NCBI RefSeq assembly: GCF_041583835.1
Contig: NZ_JBFHFC010000021.1
Span: 1 to 44,869 of the forward strand
DNA length: 44,869 nt
Origin: Thiomicrorhabdus sp041583835
Lineage (GTDB): Bacteria; Pseudomonadota; Gammaproteobacteria; Thiomicrospirales; Thiomicrospiraceae
Reading direction: 5' to 3'
Position numbers and translations under genes: made by a program. Under the pieces are notes generated by a model, which saw nothing but the letters and a program-made list of their open reading frames with translations, was not told where the DNA came from and did not search any database. Positions 8,608 to 16,754 of this stretch are shown piece after piece. Each line of letters starts with the position of its first letter. The first letter of the stretch is position 1.

Positions 8608-8636
8608 CCCTCCATCTAACGTTTAAGGAAAAAATT

Positions 8637-9578
8637 ATGGGAATTCAATGGTATCCGGGGCATATGCATAAAGCCCAGAAAGAAGTTCGCGAAATCTTCA
8701 ACCAGGTTGATGTATTTATCGAAGTGCTGGATGCCCGCATTCCGTTCAGCAGCCAAAACCCGCTGATTGAAGAAATCCGTAAAGACAAACCGACCATTAA
8801 AATCCTAAACAAGACCGATTTGGCTGACCCTCTAAAGACTCAAGCTTGGCAGGAATATCTGGAACGCGAAAAAAGCGTACAAACTCTGGCGTTCAACGCC
8901 CAACAGTCCGACAAGCGTGAACAGGTTCTAAGCCTGATTAAAAAAATGGCGCCGGAGAAAGCCAATACGGTCAAAACCATTCACGCTTTGATTATCGGTA
9001 TTCCCAATGTCGGTAAATCCACGTTGATAAATAACATCACCGGACGCACTATCGCCAAAACCGGTAACGAACCGGCGGTAACCAAAAACCAGCAGCGCAT
9101 CAAACTGGAAGAGAACATCACTCTGATCGACACTCCGGGTATGTTGTGGCCTAACATTGAAAACGAAAACAGCGGTTACCGTCTTGCGATTACCGGCGGT
9201 ATCAAGGAAACGGCGTTTGAATTGCCCGATATCGCTTCCTATGCGGCGGAGTATCTGATGCAGGCCTATCCTGAACAGCTTAAAGAACGGTTCGAGCTGG
9301 ACGAACTACCGCACAGCGACATCGATTTCCTCGAAACCATCGGCCGAAAACGCGGCTGCCTACGTTCCGGCGGGATAGTCGATCTGGATAAAATTTCGCG
9401 CATTCTGATCATGGAATACCGCGACAGCAAACTAGGCGGCATCACGCTGGAAACTCCGGAGATGATGGAACAGGAACTCAAGCAGGTGGAAATTATTCGC
9501 CAGCAAAAGGAAGAGAAGAAAAAAGCACGCGAAGCCGATAAAAAAGCACGCCGCGCACGCCGTAAACGTAACGCTTAA
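8637..9578 (+). CDS. rbgA: Ribosome biogenesis GTPase YlqF/RbgA
   Basis: This 313-aa circularly permuted GTPase has its G motifs out of the usual order: NKTD (G4) near residue 58 comes before GIPNVGKST (G1) near 121 and DTPG (G3) near 164. The N-terminal MGIQWYPGHMHKAQKEVRE is the family signature. In Bacillus, RbgA acts late in 50S assembly. The final about 35 residues are strongly basic (KEEKKKAREADKKARRARRKRNA), fitting rRNA contact. AAGGA stands 6 bases before the ATG. It is followed by a perfect 12-bp hairpin. Confidence 0.95.
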   Translation: MGIQWYPGHMHKAQKEVREIFNQVDVFIEVLDARIPFSSQNPLIEEIRKDKPTIKILNKTDLADPLKTQAWQEYLEREKSVQTLAFNAQQSDKREQVLSLIKKMAPEKANTVKTIHALIIGIPNVGKSTLINNITGRTIAKTGNEPAVTKNQQRIKLEENITLIDTPGMLWPNIENENSGYRLAITGGIKETAFELPDIASYAAEYLMQAYPEQLKERFELDELPHSDIDFLETIGRKRGCLRSGGIVDLDKISRILIMEYRDSKLGGITLETPEMMEQELKQVEIIRQQKEEKKKAREADKKARRARRKRNA

Positions 9579-9624
9579 CAATTTCGCATACAAAACAAAC
9601 GCTCCGGCTCCCTTCCACCACCGT

Positions 9625-9651
9625 CTCACCCGCAGAGGTTCTGCGGGTGAG
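9625..9651. terminator. Hairpin after rbgA
   Basis: CTCACCCGCAGA - GGT - TCTGCGGGTGAG is a perfect 12-bp stem with a 3-base loop, 46 bases after the rbgA stop. No U-tract follows. It is probably an RNA 3'-end structure. Confidence 0.6.
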
Positions 9652-9736
9652 CCAACTTAAAATCGAAATCTTCACGGCTCAACCACTCCTCCATTCTTTC
9701 AAATATAGGTAAACCGGCTAACAGTCTGTTATTTTT

Positions 9737-9750
9737 TTGATCCTAATCAA
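9737..9750. promoter_or_regulatory. FNR/ANR-type binding site upstream of the MacAB-like operon
   Basis: TTGAT-CCTA-ATCAA matches the FNR/ANR consensus TTGAT-N4-ATCAA in all ten fixed positions. Its centre (9743.5) lies about 42 bases before the start site expected from the -10-like TTATAG at 9775-9780, the position of a class II FNR-activated promoter. An alternative -10, TATGAT at 9802-9807, would put it near -70. The gene starts at 9845. Confidence 0.65.
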
Positions 9751-9844
9751 ATAAAGTAATTCTGGTTACACTTCTTATAGACCTCATTTTTATCTACATG
9801 CTATGATTAACCTTACTTAATTTAGTACCTTAAGGATTAGCAAC

Positions 9845-11107
9845 ATGGCCGCATCGCCTTCCGATAACGATTTAAAAAATCACATCCTCAAAACCTCACC
9901 TGCGGCTTCACACGGCAAACGCTGGCTAACGTTATTGGTTATCGTTGCCCTCATGGGTGCGGGCATTTGGTATTTCATGAAAACCCAAAATGGTGGAAAC
10001 GGCGGTTTCAGTTATCAGACCGAGGAAAGCTTTAAGGGCAATCTGACGGTAAAAGTCACCGCCACGGGCACTTTGCAGCCACTGGACAGCGTCGAGATGA
10101 GTTCGGAAACCTCGGGAACGGTCAAAGAAGTCATGGTGGAAGAAAACGACTTGGTTAAAACCGGACAGGTTCTATTAAAACTCGACACGACAACGTTGGA
10201 AGCCCAAGTCCAACAGGCAATTGCGAATGTGGCCGTTTCCAAAGCACAGGTTAAGCAGGCGCAAATCAGTCTTTCGGAAACCAAAACTACCTACGAACGT
10301 AAAAAGAAACTGCTCCCGAGCAAATACGTCTCCGAAGAAGAGTTAAACACCGTCAAATCCGCCTATTTGAGAGCGTCGGCAGACTTGGAATCCAGCAAGG
10401 CACAACTGTTGCAAATGGAAGCTGCATTGGCGCTGCAACAGGATAAACTTCGTAAAGCGACCATACACTCGCCGTTTGACGGTGTGGTCTTATCGCGCGA
10501 AATCGATCCAGGACAAACCGTAGCGGCGTCTTTGCAGGCACCGGTACTATTTACTCTGGCGAGAAACCTGACCGAAATGGAGCTTCTATTGGACATTGAC
10601 GAAGCAGATATCGGTTCGGTTCAAGCCGGACAACACGCGACCTTTACGGTAGATGCTTATCCCGACGAAACCTTTTCGGCCACCATCACCAAAGTCCACT
10701 TGGCTTCCGAAACCGTCGACGGCGTGGTCACCTACCAAGCGCGTTTAAGCGTGCAGAACCCCGACGGCAGACTGCGTCCGGGAATGACGTCTACCGCCGA
10801 CATTACCATCGCCGGCGTAAAAGATGCGCTATTGATACCCAATGCGGCCTTACGCTTCGAACCCCCTGCTTCCAGCAGCCAATCGTCGCGTAGCGTGATC
10901 AGCCAACTTATTCCTAGACCGCCCCGTGCCGTCAAAAAGAAAAAAGCCAACAATAGCACGACCCCGCATGTATGGATTTTGGAAAACAACCAACCGGTCA
11001 TGATTGACGTCGAAGTCGGTTTGACCGACGGCGTCAACACTCAGGTTTTGAGCGGACTTGAACTGGGGCAAGATCTCATTGTCGACACCGTTAACGAGAA
11101 AAAATAA
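9845..11107 (+). CDS. macA: Periplasmic adaptor (membrane fusion) protein, MacA-like
   Basis: This 420-aa protein has a cytoplasmic N-terminus of about 23 residues, one membrane anchor (WLTLLVIVALMGAGIWYF, about 25-42) and a periplasmic body. The body has a lipoyl-like half (SGTVKEVMVEENDLVKTGQVLLKLD, about 92-116), a helical hairpin (about 118-205), the second lipoyl half (ATIHSPFDGVVLSREIDPGQTV) and a beta-barrel domain. A Ser/Pro/Lys-rich insertion (PASSSQSSRS...RPPRAVKKKKANN, about 341-370) is unusual. MacA-type adaptors link an ABC transporter to a TolC-type channel. The stop overlaps the next ATG by one base. Confidence 0.9.
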   Translation: MAASPSDNDLKNHILKTSPAASHGKRWLTLLVIVALMGAGIWYFMKTQNGGNGGFSYQTEESFKGNLTVKVTATGTLQPLDSVEMSSETSGTVKEVMVEENDLVKTGQVLLKLDTTTLEAQVQQAIANVAVSKAQVKQAQISLSETKTTYERKKKLLPSKYVSEEELNTVKSAYLRASADLESSKAQLLQMEAALALQQDKLRKATIHSPFDGVVLSREIDPGQTVAASLQAPVLFTLARNLTEMELLLDIDEADIGSVQAGQHATFTVDAYPDETFSATITKVHLASETVDGVVTYQARLSVQNPDGRLRPGMTSTADITIAGVKDALLIPNAALRFEPPASSSQSSRSVISQLIPRPPRAVKKKKANNSTTPHVWILENNQPVMIDVEVGLTDGVNTQVLSGLELGQDLIVDTVNEKK

Positions 11108-11802
11108 TGAGTCATCCGTTAATTGAATTCCGTCAAATCGTCAAAACTTACGGTACCGGCATGGCTCAATCCACGGTACTTAAAGGAATTGATCTAAAGA
11201 TTCAGGAAGGTGAATTTATCGCCATCATGGGACATTCCGGTTCCGGAAAGTCGACATCACTGAATATCTTAGGTTGTCTGGATACACCGACTTCCGGAGA
11301 ATATCTATTTGACGGCTTACCGGTTGAACAGATGAGTACTCAACAACGGGCACTGCTACGCCGTTACTATCTCGGATTCGTCTTTCAGGGGTTTAATCTG
11401 CTCAACCGTACCTCGGCATTGGAAAATGTCGAGTTACCGTTGATTTACCGGGGAATGTCCGCCAAAGAACGTCATCAAGCGGCAATGGATGCCCTGAAAA
11501 CCGTCGGTTTGGAAGACTATGTCGATCATACCCCCGGGGAACTTTCCGGTGGACAACAACAGCGTGTGGCAATCGCCCGCGCAATCGTCACTCAACCCAA
11601 GGTCCTATTAGCGGACGAACCGACCGGAAACCTGGACACTGCTCGTTCAATTGAAATCATGGAAATTCTTTCCGAACTTAACCAGAAACAAGGCATCACC
11701 GTCATCATGGTAACCCATGAAGAGGACATGGCTGCTTACGCACACCGCCGCATCCTATTTAAAGACGGTCAAATCGTTACGGAACAGGAGGCAAACTCAT
11801 GA
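11107..11802 (+). CDS. ABC transporter ATPase, MacB/LolD type
   Basis: This 231-aa nucleotide-binding subunit shows Walker A GHSGSGKST (near 42), the Q-loop GFVFQGFNLL, signature LSGGQQQR (near 142) and Walker B VLLADEPTGNLD (near 162). The H-loop MVTHEED lies near 205. Typical MacB fuses this domain to the permease; here they are separate genes, as in many environmental proteobacteria. Its start overlaps the adaptor stop by one base, and its own stop overlaps the permease ATG as ATGA, so the three genes are translationally coupled. Substrate is unknown: macrolides, lipopeptides or a small molecule are all possible. Confidence 0.93.
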   Translation: MSHPLIEFRQIVKTYGTGMAQSTVLKGIDLKIQEGEFIAIMGHSGSGKSTSLNILGCLDTPTSGEYLFDGLPVEQMSTQQRALLRRYYLGFVFQGFNLLNRTSALENVELPLIYRGMSAKERHQAAMDALKTVGLEDYVDHTPGELSGGQQQRVAIARAIVTQPKVLLADEPTGNLDTARSIEIMEILSELNQKQGITVIMVTHEEDMAAYAHRRILFKDGQIVTEQEANS

Positions 11803-13004
11803 TCTGGAACGCCTTAACACTCGCCATTCGAGAAATCCGCCGTAATTTGATGCGTTCGTTTCTCACCGTTCTGGGTATCGTCATCGGGGTCGCCTCCGTC
11901 ATTACCATGGTCACCTTGGGGAGCGGCGCAACCTTACAGGTTACACAAGATGTCGCCAGCTTAGGAACCAACCTATTAAGCGTCCATCCCGGCCAACGTA
12001 TGAGCATGGGCGTACGCAGTTCGGCAGCGGCTTTTAAACTGGATGACGCGCTTGCGATCGAACGCGACGTTCGCGGTGTCAAAGCCGCCGCCCCGATCTC
12101 CAGTTCGGCTGCGACTGCTGTCTTCGGAAACAATAACTGGTCGACTACGGTACACGGAACCACGACGAAATATTTCACTATCCGTGAATGGGAACCGCAT
12201 TTAGGCCGTGTTTTCACCGATGCAGAAGAACGCTCGGGAAGAGCCTTATGCGTGATCGGAACCACCGTCCAAAAAGAACTCTTCGGCACGGAAAATCCGG
12301 TCGGCAGCAAAATCCGTTTTAACAAAATGGCGTGTCAGGTAATCGGTGTATTGGAATCCAAAGGCCAAAGTTCTTTCGGTTCGGATCAGGACGATCTGAT
12401 TCTTATGCCGTTAAAAACGTTCCAGCGTCGAATCAGCGGCAATACCGATGTCGGTCGTATTCAGGTCGCCATTCAAGAAGGCTTGGACACAACGGCTTAT
12501 AAAACCAAAATTGAAAAATTACTGCGCGAACGCCGTCACCTGTCGGATAACGAAGACAATAACTTCTCGGTCACCGATATGAAGGAAATCGCCAGCATGC
12601 TGAGCAACATCACCAAGGTGCTGACAATGTTATTGGGTGCGGTGGCGGCCGTCAGCTTATTGGTTGGCGGCATCGGCATCATGAACATCATGTTGGTATC
12701 GGTGACGGAGCGTACCCGGGAAATCGGGATTCGTCTGGCGATCGGCGCTTTGGAAAAAGAAGTTCTTTTACAGTTCCTGGTCGAGTCGATCGTACTCTCG
12801 TCTTTCGGTGGTTTTTTCGGCGTATTACTCGCGGTCGTCGCTTCTTACCTGCTTTCGATTATTATGTCGATTCCTTTGGTCTTCAATCCGCTAGTCATTC
12901 TATTGGCTTTCGCCTTTTCTGCACTTATCGGTGTAATTTTCGGCTATTTCCCTGCACGAAAAGCGGCCAGACTGGATCCGATCGTCGCTTTACGTCATGA
13001 GTAA
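11799..13004 (+). CDS. ABC transporter permease, MacB/FtsX family
   Basis: This 401-aa permease has the MacB layout: TM1 (FLTVLGIVIGVASVITMVTLG, about 21-41), a periplasmic MacB_PCD-like domain (about 45-260), then three C-terminal TM segments of the FtsX domain (about 275-295, 325-350 and 362-385). RTREIGIRLAIGA is the classic coupling motif facing the ATPase. The closing ARLDPIVALRHE is typical of MacB. It is the last gene of the operon, closed by a 14-bp hairpin. Export from the periplasm through an unlinked TolC channel is the expected mechanism. Confidence 0.93.
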   Translation: MIWNALTLAIREIRRNLMRSFLTVLGIVIGVASVITMVTLGSGATLQVTQDVASLGTNLLSVHPGQRMSMGVRSSAAAFKLDDALAIERDVRGVKAAAPISSSAATAVFGNNNWSTTVHGTTTKYFTIREWEPHLGRVFTDAEERSGRALCVIGTTVQKELFGTENPVGSKIRFNKMACQVIGVLESKGQSSFGSDQDDLILMPLKTFQRRISGNTDVGRIQVAIQEGLDTTAYKTKIEKLLRERRHLSDNEDNNFSVTDMKEIASMLSNITKVLTMLLGAVAAVSLLVGGIGIMNIMLVSVTERTREIGIRLAIGALEKEVLLQFLVESIVLSSFGGFFGVLLAVVASYLLSIIMSIPLVFNPLVILLAFAFSALIGVIFGYFPARKAARLDPIVALRHE

Positions 13005-13047
13005 CCCTATTTTATCCAAAGGGTATTCAAGGGTATTGCTAGCCAAT

Positions 13048-13083
13048 TCAATGGCGGATTTTGTATACTAAATCCGCCATTGA
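13048..13083. terminator. 14-bp hairpin after the MacAB-like operon
   Basis: TCAATGGCGGATTT pairs perfectly with AAATCCGCCATTGA around the 8-base loop TGTATACT. It follows the permease stop and precedes the DUF4870-like gene. The loop holds TATACT, a possible -10, so the element may combine end and start signals. Confidence 0.6.
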
Positions 13084-13128
13084 TTGCTTAAGCCAAACCT
13101 GTCTACAAGAAACCGCCGGGAAGACGTC

Positions 13129-13494
13129 ATGAATTCAGAAAACAATCCAAACCCGATCAATTCGGTTGCCACGGAACAAGAAGAATCCGCTAAAAACGTA
13201 GCGCTGGTCGTCTACATTCTGCAAGCCTTCAGTTTTATCACCGTCATTACCTTTGTAATCGCCGTCATCATCAACTACGTTAAACGCGACGATGTGCGAG
13301 ACACTTGGATCGCCAGCCACTTTCGTTGGCAGATTCGCACTTTCTGGTTCGGAATGTTGTGGCTGACCATCGGCATCATAACCAGTCCGATTGGCGTCGG
13401 CTATTTCGTACTCATGATTAACTTCGTCTGGATGATCTACCGTGTCGTACGCGGCTGGCTAAATTTAAACGACAATCGGGCAATGTATCTTTAA
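13129..13494 (+). CDS. Small membrane protein, DUF4870-like (COG3671 type)
   Basis: This is a 121-aa protein starting MNSENNPNPINSVATEQEES. I rejected an upstream TTG start that would lie against the hairpin. Three hydrophobic segments follow: VALVVYILQAFSFITVITFVIAVIINYV, FWFGMLWLTIGIITSPIGV, and GYFVLMINFVWMIYRVVRGW. The signature VKRDDVRDTWIASHFRWQIRTFW between TM1 and TM2 matches small DUF4870-type proteins, often annotated as predicted membrane proteins. The polar N-terminus is probably cytoplasmic. Function is unknown. Confidence 0.85.
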   Translation: MNSENNPNPINSVATEQEESAKNVALVVYILQAFSFITVITFVIAVIINYVKRDDVRDTWIASHFRWQIRTFWFGMLWLTIGIITSPIGVGYFVLMINFVWMIYRVVRGWLNLNDNRAMYL

Positions 13495-13641
13495 GCTTAA
13501 ACCCCAGGTTATTTGTTGATTTAAAACAATAAATTTGCATTAACCTTACATTTTATCCTTAATTTTATTGACATAATTCCAAGCCATTTTTAAGCTTTAA
13601 TTTGATTCGGATTTACACCAATGCAATAACAAGGATGTGTG

Positions 13642-14289
13642 ATGCAAACCCCAATTCCCAATCGAACCGTTGCCGGAAAAGAACTTGCAGACGAAATGCG
13701 GGATTTGTTCAGGCGCGAGAACCTCATTGTGCTGGCACTTCCTCGCGGCGGGGTTCCCGTCGCCTATGAAATTGCACGGAAATTAAACGCCCCCCTCGAC
13801 CTTCTCCTAGTCAGAAAACTCGGTACACCCGGCTTTCCCGAATTAGCGATGGGCGCGATTGCCAGCGGCGGAATCAGAGTACTTAACTCACAAGTCATTC
13901 GTAGCTACGCCATCAGCGAAGCGGATATTGAAGCCGTGGAAGTCCGAGAACGCCAGGAATTACAACGACGCGAACAAGCCTACCGAGGGCAGCGCCCCCA
14001 TCCCGATTTAAGCGGCAAAAACGTGATTCTAGTCGACGACGGACTGGCGACCGGTTCGACCATGCATGCGGCGATTGATGCCGTACGCCAGCAAAATCCG
14101 CAAACCGTCACCGTCGCCGTTCCGGTCGCACCGCCGGATACCATTTATGAATTACGCCAAAAAGTGGACGAAGTAATCTGCCCGGTTCAACCGCATTATT
14201 TTTCTTCAATCGGACAGTGGTACGACGACTTTTCCCAAGTGAGCGACGAAGAAGTGACCTCGTTACTCTTGCAGGCTTGGCAATCATGA
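13642..14289 (+). CDS. Phosphoribosyltransferase-like protein (COG1926 type)
   Basis: This 215-aa protein has the PRPP-binding loop NVILVDDGLATGSTMHAAIDAV near residue 131, and an N-terminal LIVLALPRGGVPVAYEIARKLNAPLDLLLVRKLGTP segment. That is typical of orphan PRTases rather than purine-salvage enzymes. I chose ATG (AAGGA 6 bases upstream) over the adjoining GTG. Its base and true reaction are unknown. The next gene, an alpha/beta hydrolase, starts inside its stop codon (ATGA). As I recall, a single fused protein with these two domains exists in actinobacteria, which supports a joint role. Confidence 0.88.
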   Translation: MQTPIPNRTVAGKELADEMRDLFRRENLIVLALPRGGVPVAYEIARKLNAPLDLLLVRKLGTPGFPELAMGAIASGGIRVLNSQVIRSYAISEADIEAVEVRERQELQRREQAYRGQRPHPDLSGKNVILVDDGLATGSTMHAAIDAVRQQNPQTVTVAVPVAPPDTIYELRQKVDEVICPVQPHYFSSIGQWYDDFSQVSDEEVTSLLLQAWQS

Positions 14290-14954
14290 TTCACCTAAGG
14301 CCTATGCTTATGGATACACCACAAACTATCTTGATCGATGCCGGAAACGTACAACTGGAAGGCATTCTGACCATTCCTAAAAATGCCGGAGGATTGGTGG
14401 TATTTGTCCACGGCAGCGGCAGCAGCCGTTTCAGTCCGCGCAATCATTACGTGGCGGAGTTGCTTAACGATATCGGTCTAGTGACTTTGCAGTTCGATCT
14501 GCTGACGCCTGAGGAGAACCAGATCGACGAATTCACCCGAGAATACCGTTTTGATATTGAGTTATTAAGCCAACGAACAATCGCTACGGTAGACTGGTTA
14601 AGCGAGCACCCTCAATTGAGCAAGCTTTCAATCGGGTTATTCGGTGCCAGTACCGGAGCCGCTGCCGCCCTAAATGCCGCCAAGGCCAGACCAAATGAAG
14701 TGGAGTGTGTGGTTTCGCGCGGAGGAAGACCGGATCTGGCAATGGAAGCCCTGCCCGATGTTTTAGCACCAACTCTGCTGATTGTCGGCGGATTCGATCA
14801 TGAAGTCATGCAGCTAAACCTGAAAGCCCAGCAAGCCATGAAAAACCAATGCGAATTGAAAACGATCGAAGGCGCCACCCATCTGTTTGAAGAACCCGGT
14901 ACGCTCGAACAAGCTGCCTTGGCGGCAAGGGATTGGTTTACAAGATTTTTATAA
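14286..14954 (+). CDS. Alpha/beta hydrolase (dienelactone hydrolase-like)
   Basis: Starting from the ATG that overlaps the previous stop, the protein is 222 aa. It shows an oxyanion-region motif VVFVHGSGSSRFSPRN near 38, and the nucleophile elbow LFGASTGAAAAL (Gly-Ala-Ser-Thr-Gly) near 120. A late acid/His pair follows: GGFDHEV near 169 and GATHLFEEPG near 198. The family cleaves esters, lactones or similar bonds in the cytosol; no signal peptide is seen. Substrate is unknown. Two later ATGs (14304, 14310) are possible starts. The overlap with the PRTase gene implies coupled translation. Confidence 0.85.
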   Translation: MIHLRPMLMDTPQTILIDAGNVQLEGILTIPKNAGGLVVFVHGSGSSRFSPRNHYVAELLNDIGLVTLQFDLLTPEENQIDEFTREYRFDIELLSQRTIATVDWLSEHPQLSKLSIGLFGASTGAAAALNAAKARPNEVECVVSRGGRPDLAMEALPDVLAPTLLIVGGFDHEVMQLNLKAQQAMKNQCELKTIEGATHLFEEPGTLEQAALAARDWFTRFL

Positions 14955-15037
14955 AACACCTGCGAAAAAGTGTTTAAAAATAACACGACATTTTCAACAG
15001 GGTTAGATACAGTCGATTCTGTACAGACCGAATTTAA

Positions 15038-15856
15038 TCACTCGTTTTCGATAAACTTTTCAGCGATTTCCAATGCCTCTTCCGCATTCAATCCTTGGTG
15101 CATAAAGTCATAGGCGATCTGTTGCTCTTCGGTCAAAAAGCGGTTCTCATAATCGGCGATCATGGTCTTCCAAGCCTGCTTATCTTCGGATTGGTCCGGC
15201 GTATGCGCCAACAATTTAGCCAGCATACCCAACGCAATCGTACTTTCGGTCATGGTTTGATAAGAATTCGAAAACGCTTCGATCCGGTTTTTCAACTGCT
15301 CTTTTAACACCGGCTCCGTGATTTGATCCAACGATTCTTGAATCTGCGCCAAAAGCGCTTGCCCTTTACGATGTCCGGAATGCATTTGGGATACGGCCAG
15401 ATTCAAGGCCATACCGGCCTGCTGATAATCGGCTTGGTCATTCGATATCGGCGAACCGTCTTCAACAAAATTGAATTCCGAAACCTGGCTGGCCGCCATG
15501 GAAATAAACGCGTCTTTGGCATCGGAAGTGACAATACGATGGTGTGCAAGTAATTGCGGGCTAGTAACATGAGTGATGTGACAGCCGCAAATAAACCGCC
15601 CCTGATGTTCGCGGAGATGAATGACTTCAACCGCTTCAAGTCCATAGACCTCGTCGGTTTCGAGATTTTTGACCCTTAAGCTCAACAACTGCTGAGGATA
15701 AAATAAATCCTGTTCGTCGACCCAGAAACTCAAGCCGGTCAAGTTAACGTCAAAGCCCTCAAAAGGCACCGTAAATTCAATATCTTCGTAATCCGTCACG
15801 AGAAACTGACGTGAAAAACGGGATGACTGGCGCTGTTCGCTGGCGGACTGACTCAC
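15038..15856 (-). CDS. PilZ-like domain protein
   Basis: The start is GTG, with AAGGA 7 bases upstream; the product has 272 aa. The N-terminal 110 residues look like a PilZ c-di-GMP receptor: RQSSR (RxxxR) at 9-13 and DVNLTGLSFWV near 36, where the usual DxSxxG reads DVNLTG (Ser to Asn). A beta-rich stretch to GRFICGCHITHV follows. The remaining about 150 residues are helical (AGMALNLAVSQMHSGHRKGQALLAQIQESLDQ and onward) without a recognised domain. It is soluble and probably links c-di-GMP level to a partner. An 87-aa gene ends 17 bases upstream, so the two likely form an operon. Confidence 0.75.
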   Translation of the reverse strand: MSQSASEQRQSSRFSRQFLVTDYEDIEFTVPFEGFDVNLTGLSFWVDEQDLFYPQQLLSLRVKNLETDEVYGLEAVEVIHLREHQGRFICGCHITHVTSPQLLAHHRIVTSDAKDAFISMAASQVSEFNFVEDGSPISNDQADYQQAGMALNLAVSQMHSGHRKGQALLAQIQESLDQITEPVLKEQLKNRIEAFSNSYQTMTESTIALGMLAKLLAHTPDQSEDKQAWKTMIADYENRFLTEEQQIAYDFMHQGLNAEEALEIAEKFIENE

Positions 15857-15873
15857 AATAAAATCCTTCTCTG

Positions 15874-16137
15874 TTACCCTTTAGGTTTGAAACCTAAAGC
15901 CAAACATTCCGCTTCGGGCAACCACCCAAGACAGCTTCTAACTTTCAAGGATTGATAATTACGCACGATCGGCATAACCGTAATCACACCCCATACTATT
16001 TGATACCAATGCCAACCGATTGCCGACGGCTGTGACGACCACCATAGATTGTTCACGCCAAAATGTTTGGTTTTAAACACTAAATGAATGGCTAGACGCC
16101 AATATTTCAATGCATACTGAATTCGGGTTGATAACAT
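15874..16137 (-). CDS. Hypothetical 87-aa protein upstream of the PilZ-like gene
   Basis: I do not recognise this protein. The start is an ATG at 16137 (preceded in frame by TTG) with AAAAGAGAC about 7 bases upstream. The sequence is Trp- and Tyr-rich (NNLWWSSQPSAIGWHWYQIVWGVITVMPIV) with one weak hydrophobic stretch near residues 42-58, and two Cys (SCLGWLPEAEC). It ends 17 bases before the PilZ-like GTG. The tight spacing and ribosome-binding site favour a real gene, but amino-acid composition alone does not prove it. Confidence 0.5.
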   Translation of the reverse strand: MLSTRIQYALKYWRLAIHLVFKTKHFGVNNLWWSSQPSAIGWHWYQIVWGVITVMPIVRNYQSLKVRSCLGWLPEAECLALGFKPKG

Positions 16138-16220
16138 CAATTCGTCTCTTTTCTATTTCTTTTTCGTCTTATCGAGCACAAGTGTAAAGCACCTGAACAC
16201 TTATTCACAACTTGTTCGGT

Positions 16221-16754
16221 TTACTGCGTTTGCAACTCAATTAAAGGGTTATTCTCTTTATACACGGTCGAACCCAAAGGCGCATGAATTTTCACCACTT
16301 TGGCCTCAAACGGTGCGGTGATTTTATAGTAACGACTCCACGCCTGCGCCATCGATAATTCCGCCTTGGCTTTATCCAAGTTAGCTTTGGCCATATCATG
16401 CTGCAACTGGGCCGCATCCAAAGTACGCTTGGCGGTTACGGTGCGATCAAATAAATCCATCGCTTGATCCAACTCAACCTTTGCATCTTCAAACTGCACT
16501 TTTTTTGCGGAGACATCCGCTTTTAAATATGCGAGCTTCGCCCAATAGCGCTGTTGATCGATCTCCATTAAAACCGTGCCGGCCTTAACTTGCTGACCTT
16601 CCTCAACGTTCATCTTAGTCACTTGTCCGCTGACCAAAGCGCCGATGGTTACATTCGTTGCAAAAGCGTTTGTCGGCGCCAAAGCCATCAGGCCGCTGAA
16701 CATCACCGAACCCAATAAAGTGTAAACAGGCTTTCGATTCATCGTAAATTTCAT
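16221..16754 (-). CDS. Short periplasmic membrane-fusion (HlyD-like) protein
   Basis: This 177-aa protein has a cleavable signal peptide (MKFTMNRKPVYTLLGSVMFSGLMALAPTNAFA). It then contains only the core of an adaptor: lipoyl half ALVSGQVTKMNVEEGQQVKAGTVLMEID (about 39-66), a helical hairpin (about 70-145) and the returning half ITAPFEAKVVKIHAPLGSTVYKENNPLIEL. The beta-barrel and membrane-proximal domains of full-size adaptors (350 aa or more) are missing. Its ATG overlaps the stop of the TolC-family gene as ATGA. It is the last gene of the operon, and no inner-membrane transporter gene follows. Confidence 0.85.
   Translation of the reverse strand: MKFTMNRKPVYTLLGSVMFSGLMALAPTNAFATNVTIGALVSGQVTKMNVEEGQQVKAGTVLMEIDQQRYWAKLAYLKADVSAKKVQFEDAKVELDQAMDLFDRTVTAKRTLDAAQLQHDMAKANLDKAKAELSMAQAWSRYYKITAPFEAKVVKIHAPLGSTVYKENNPLIELQTQ

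Noticed and set aside
14954..14975. AAACAC/GTGTTT hairpin after the hydrolase gene
   Set aside because: A 6-bp AT-rich stem with a 10-base loop is too weak to call, although its position between converging genes would suit a terminator.
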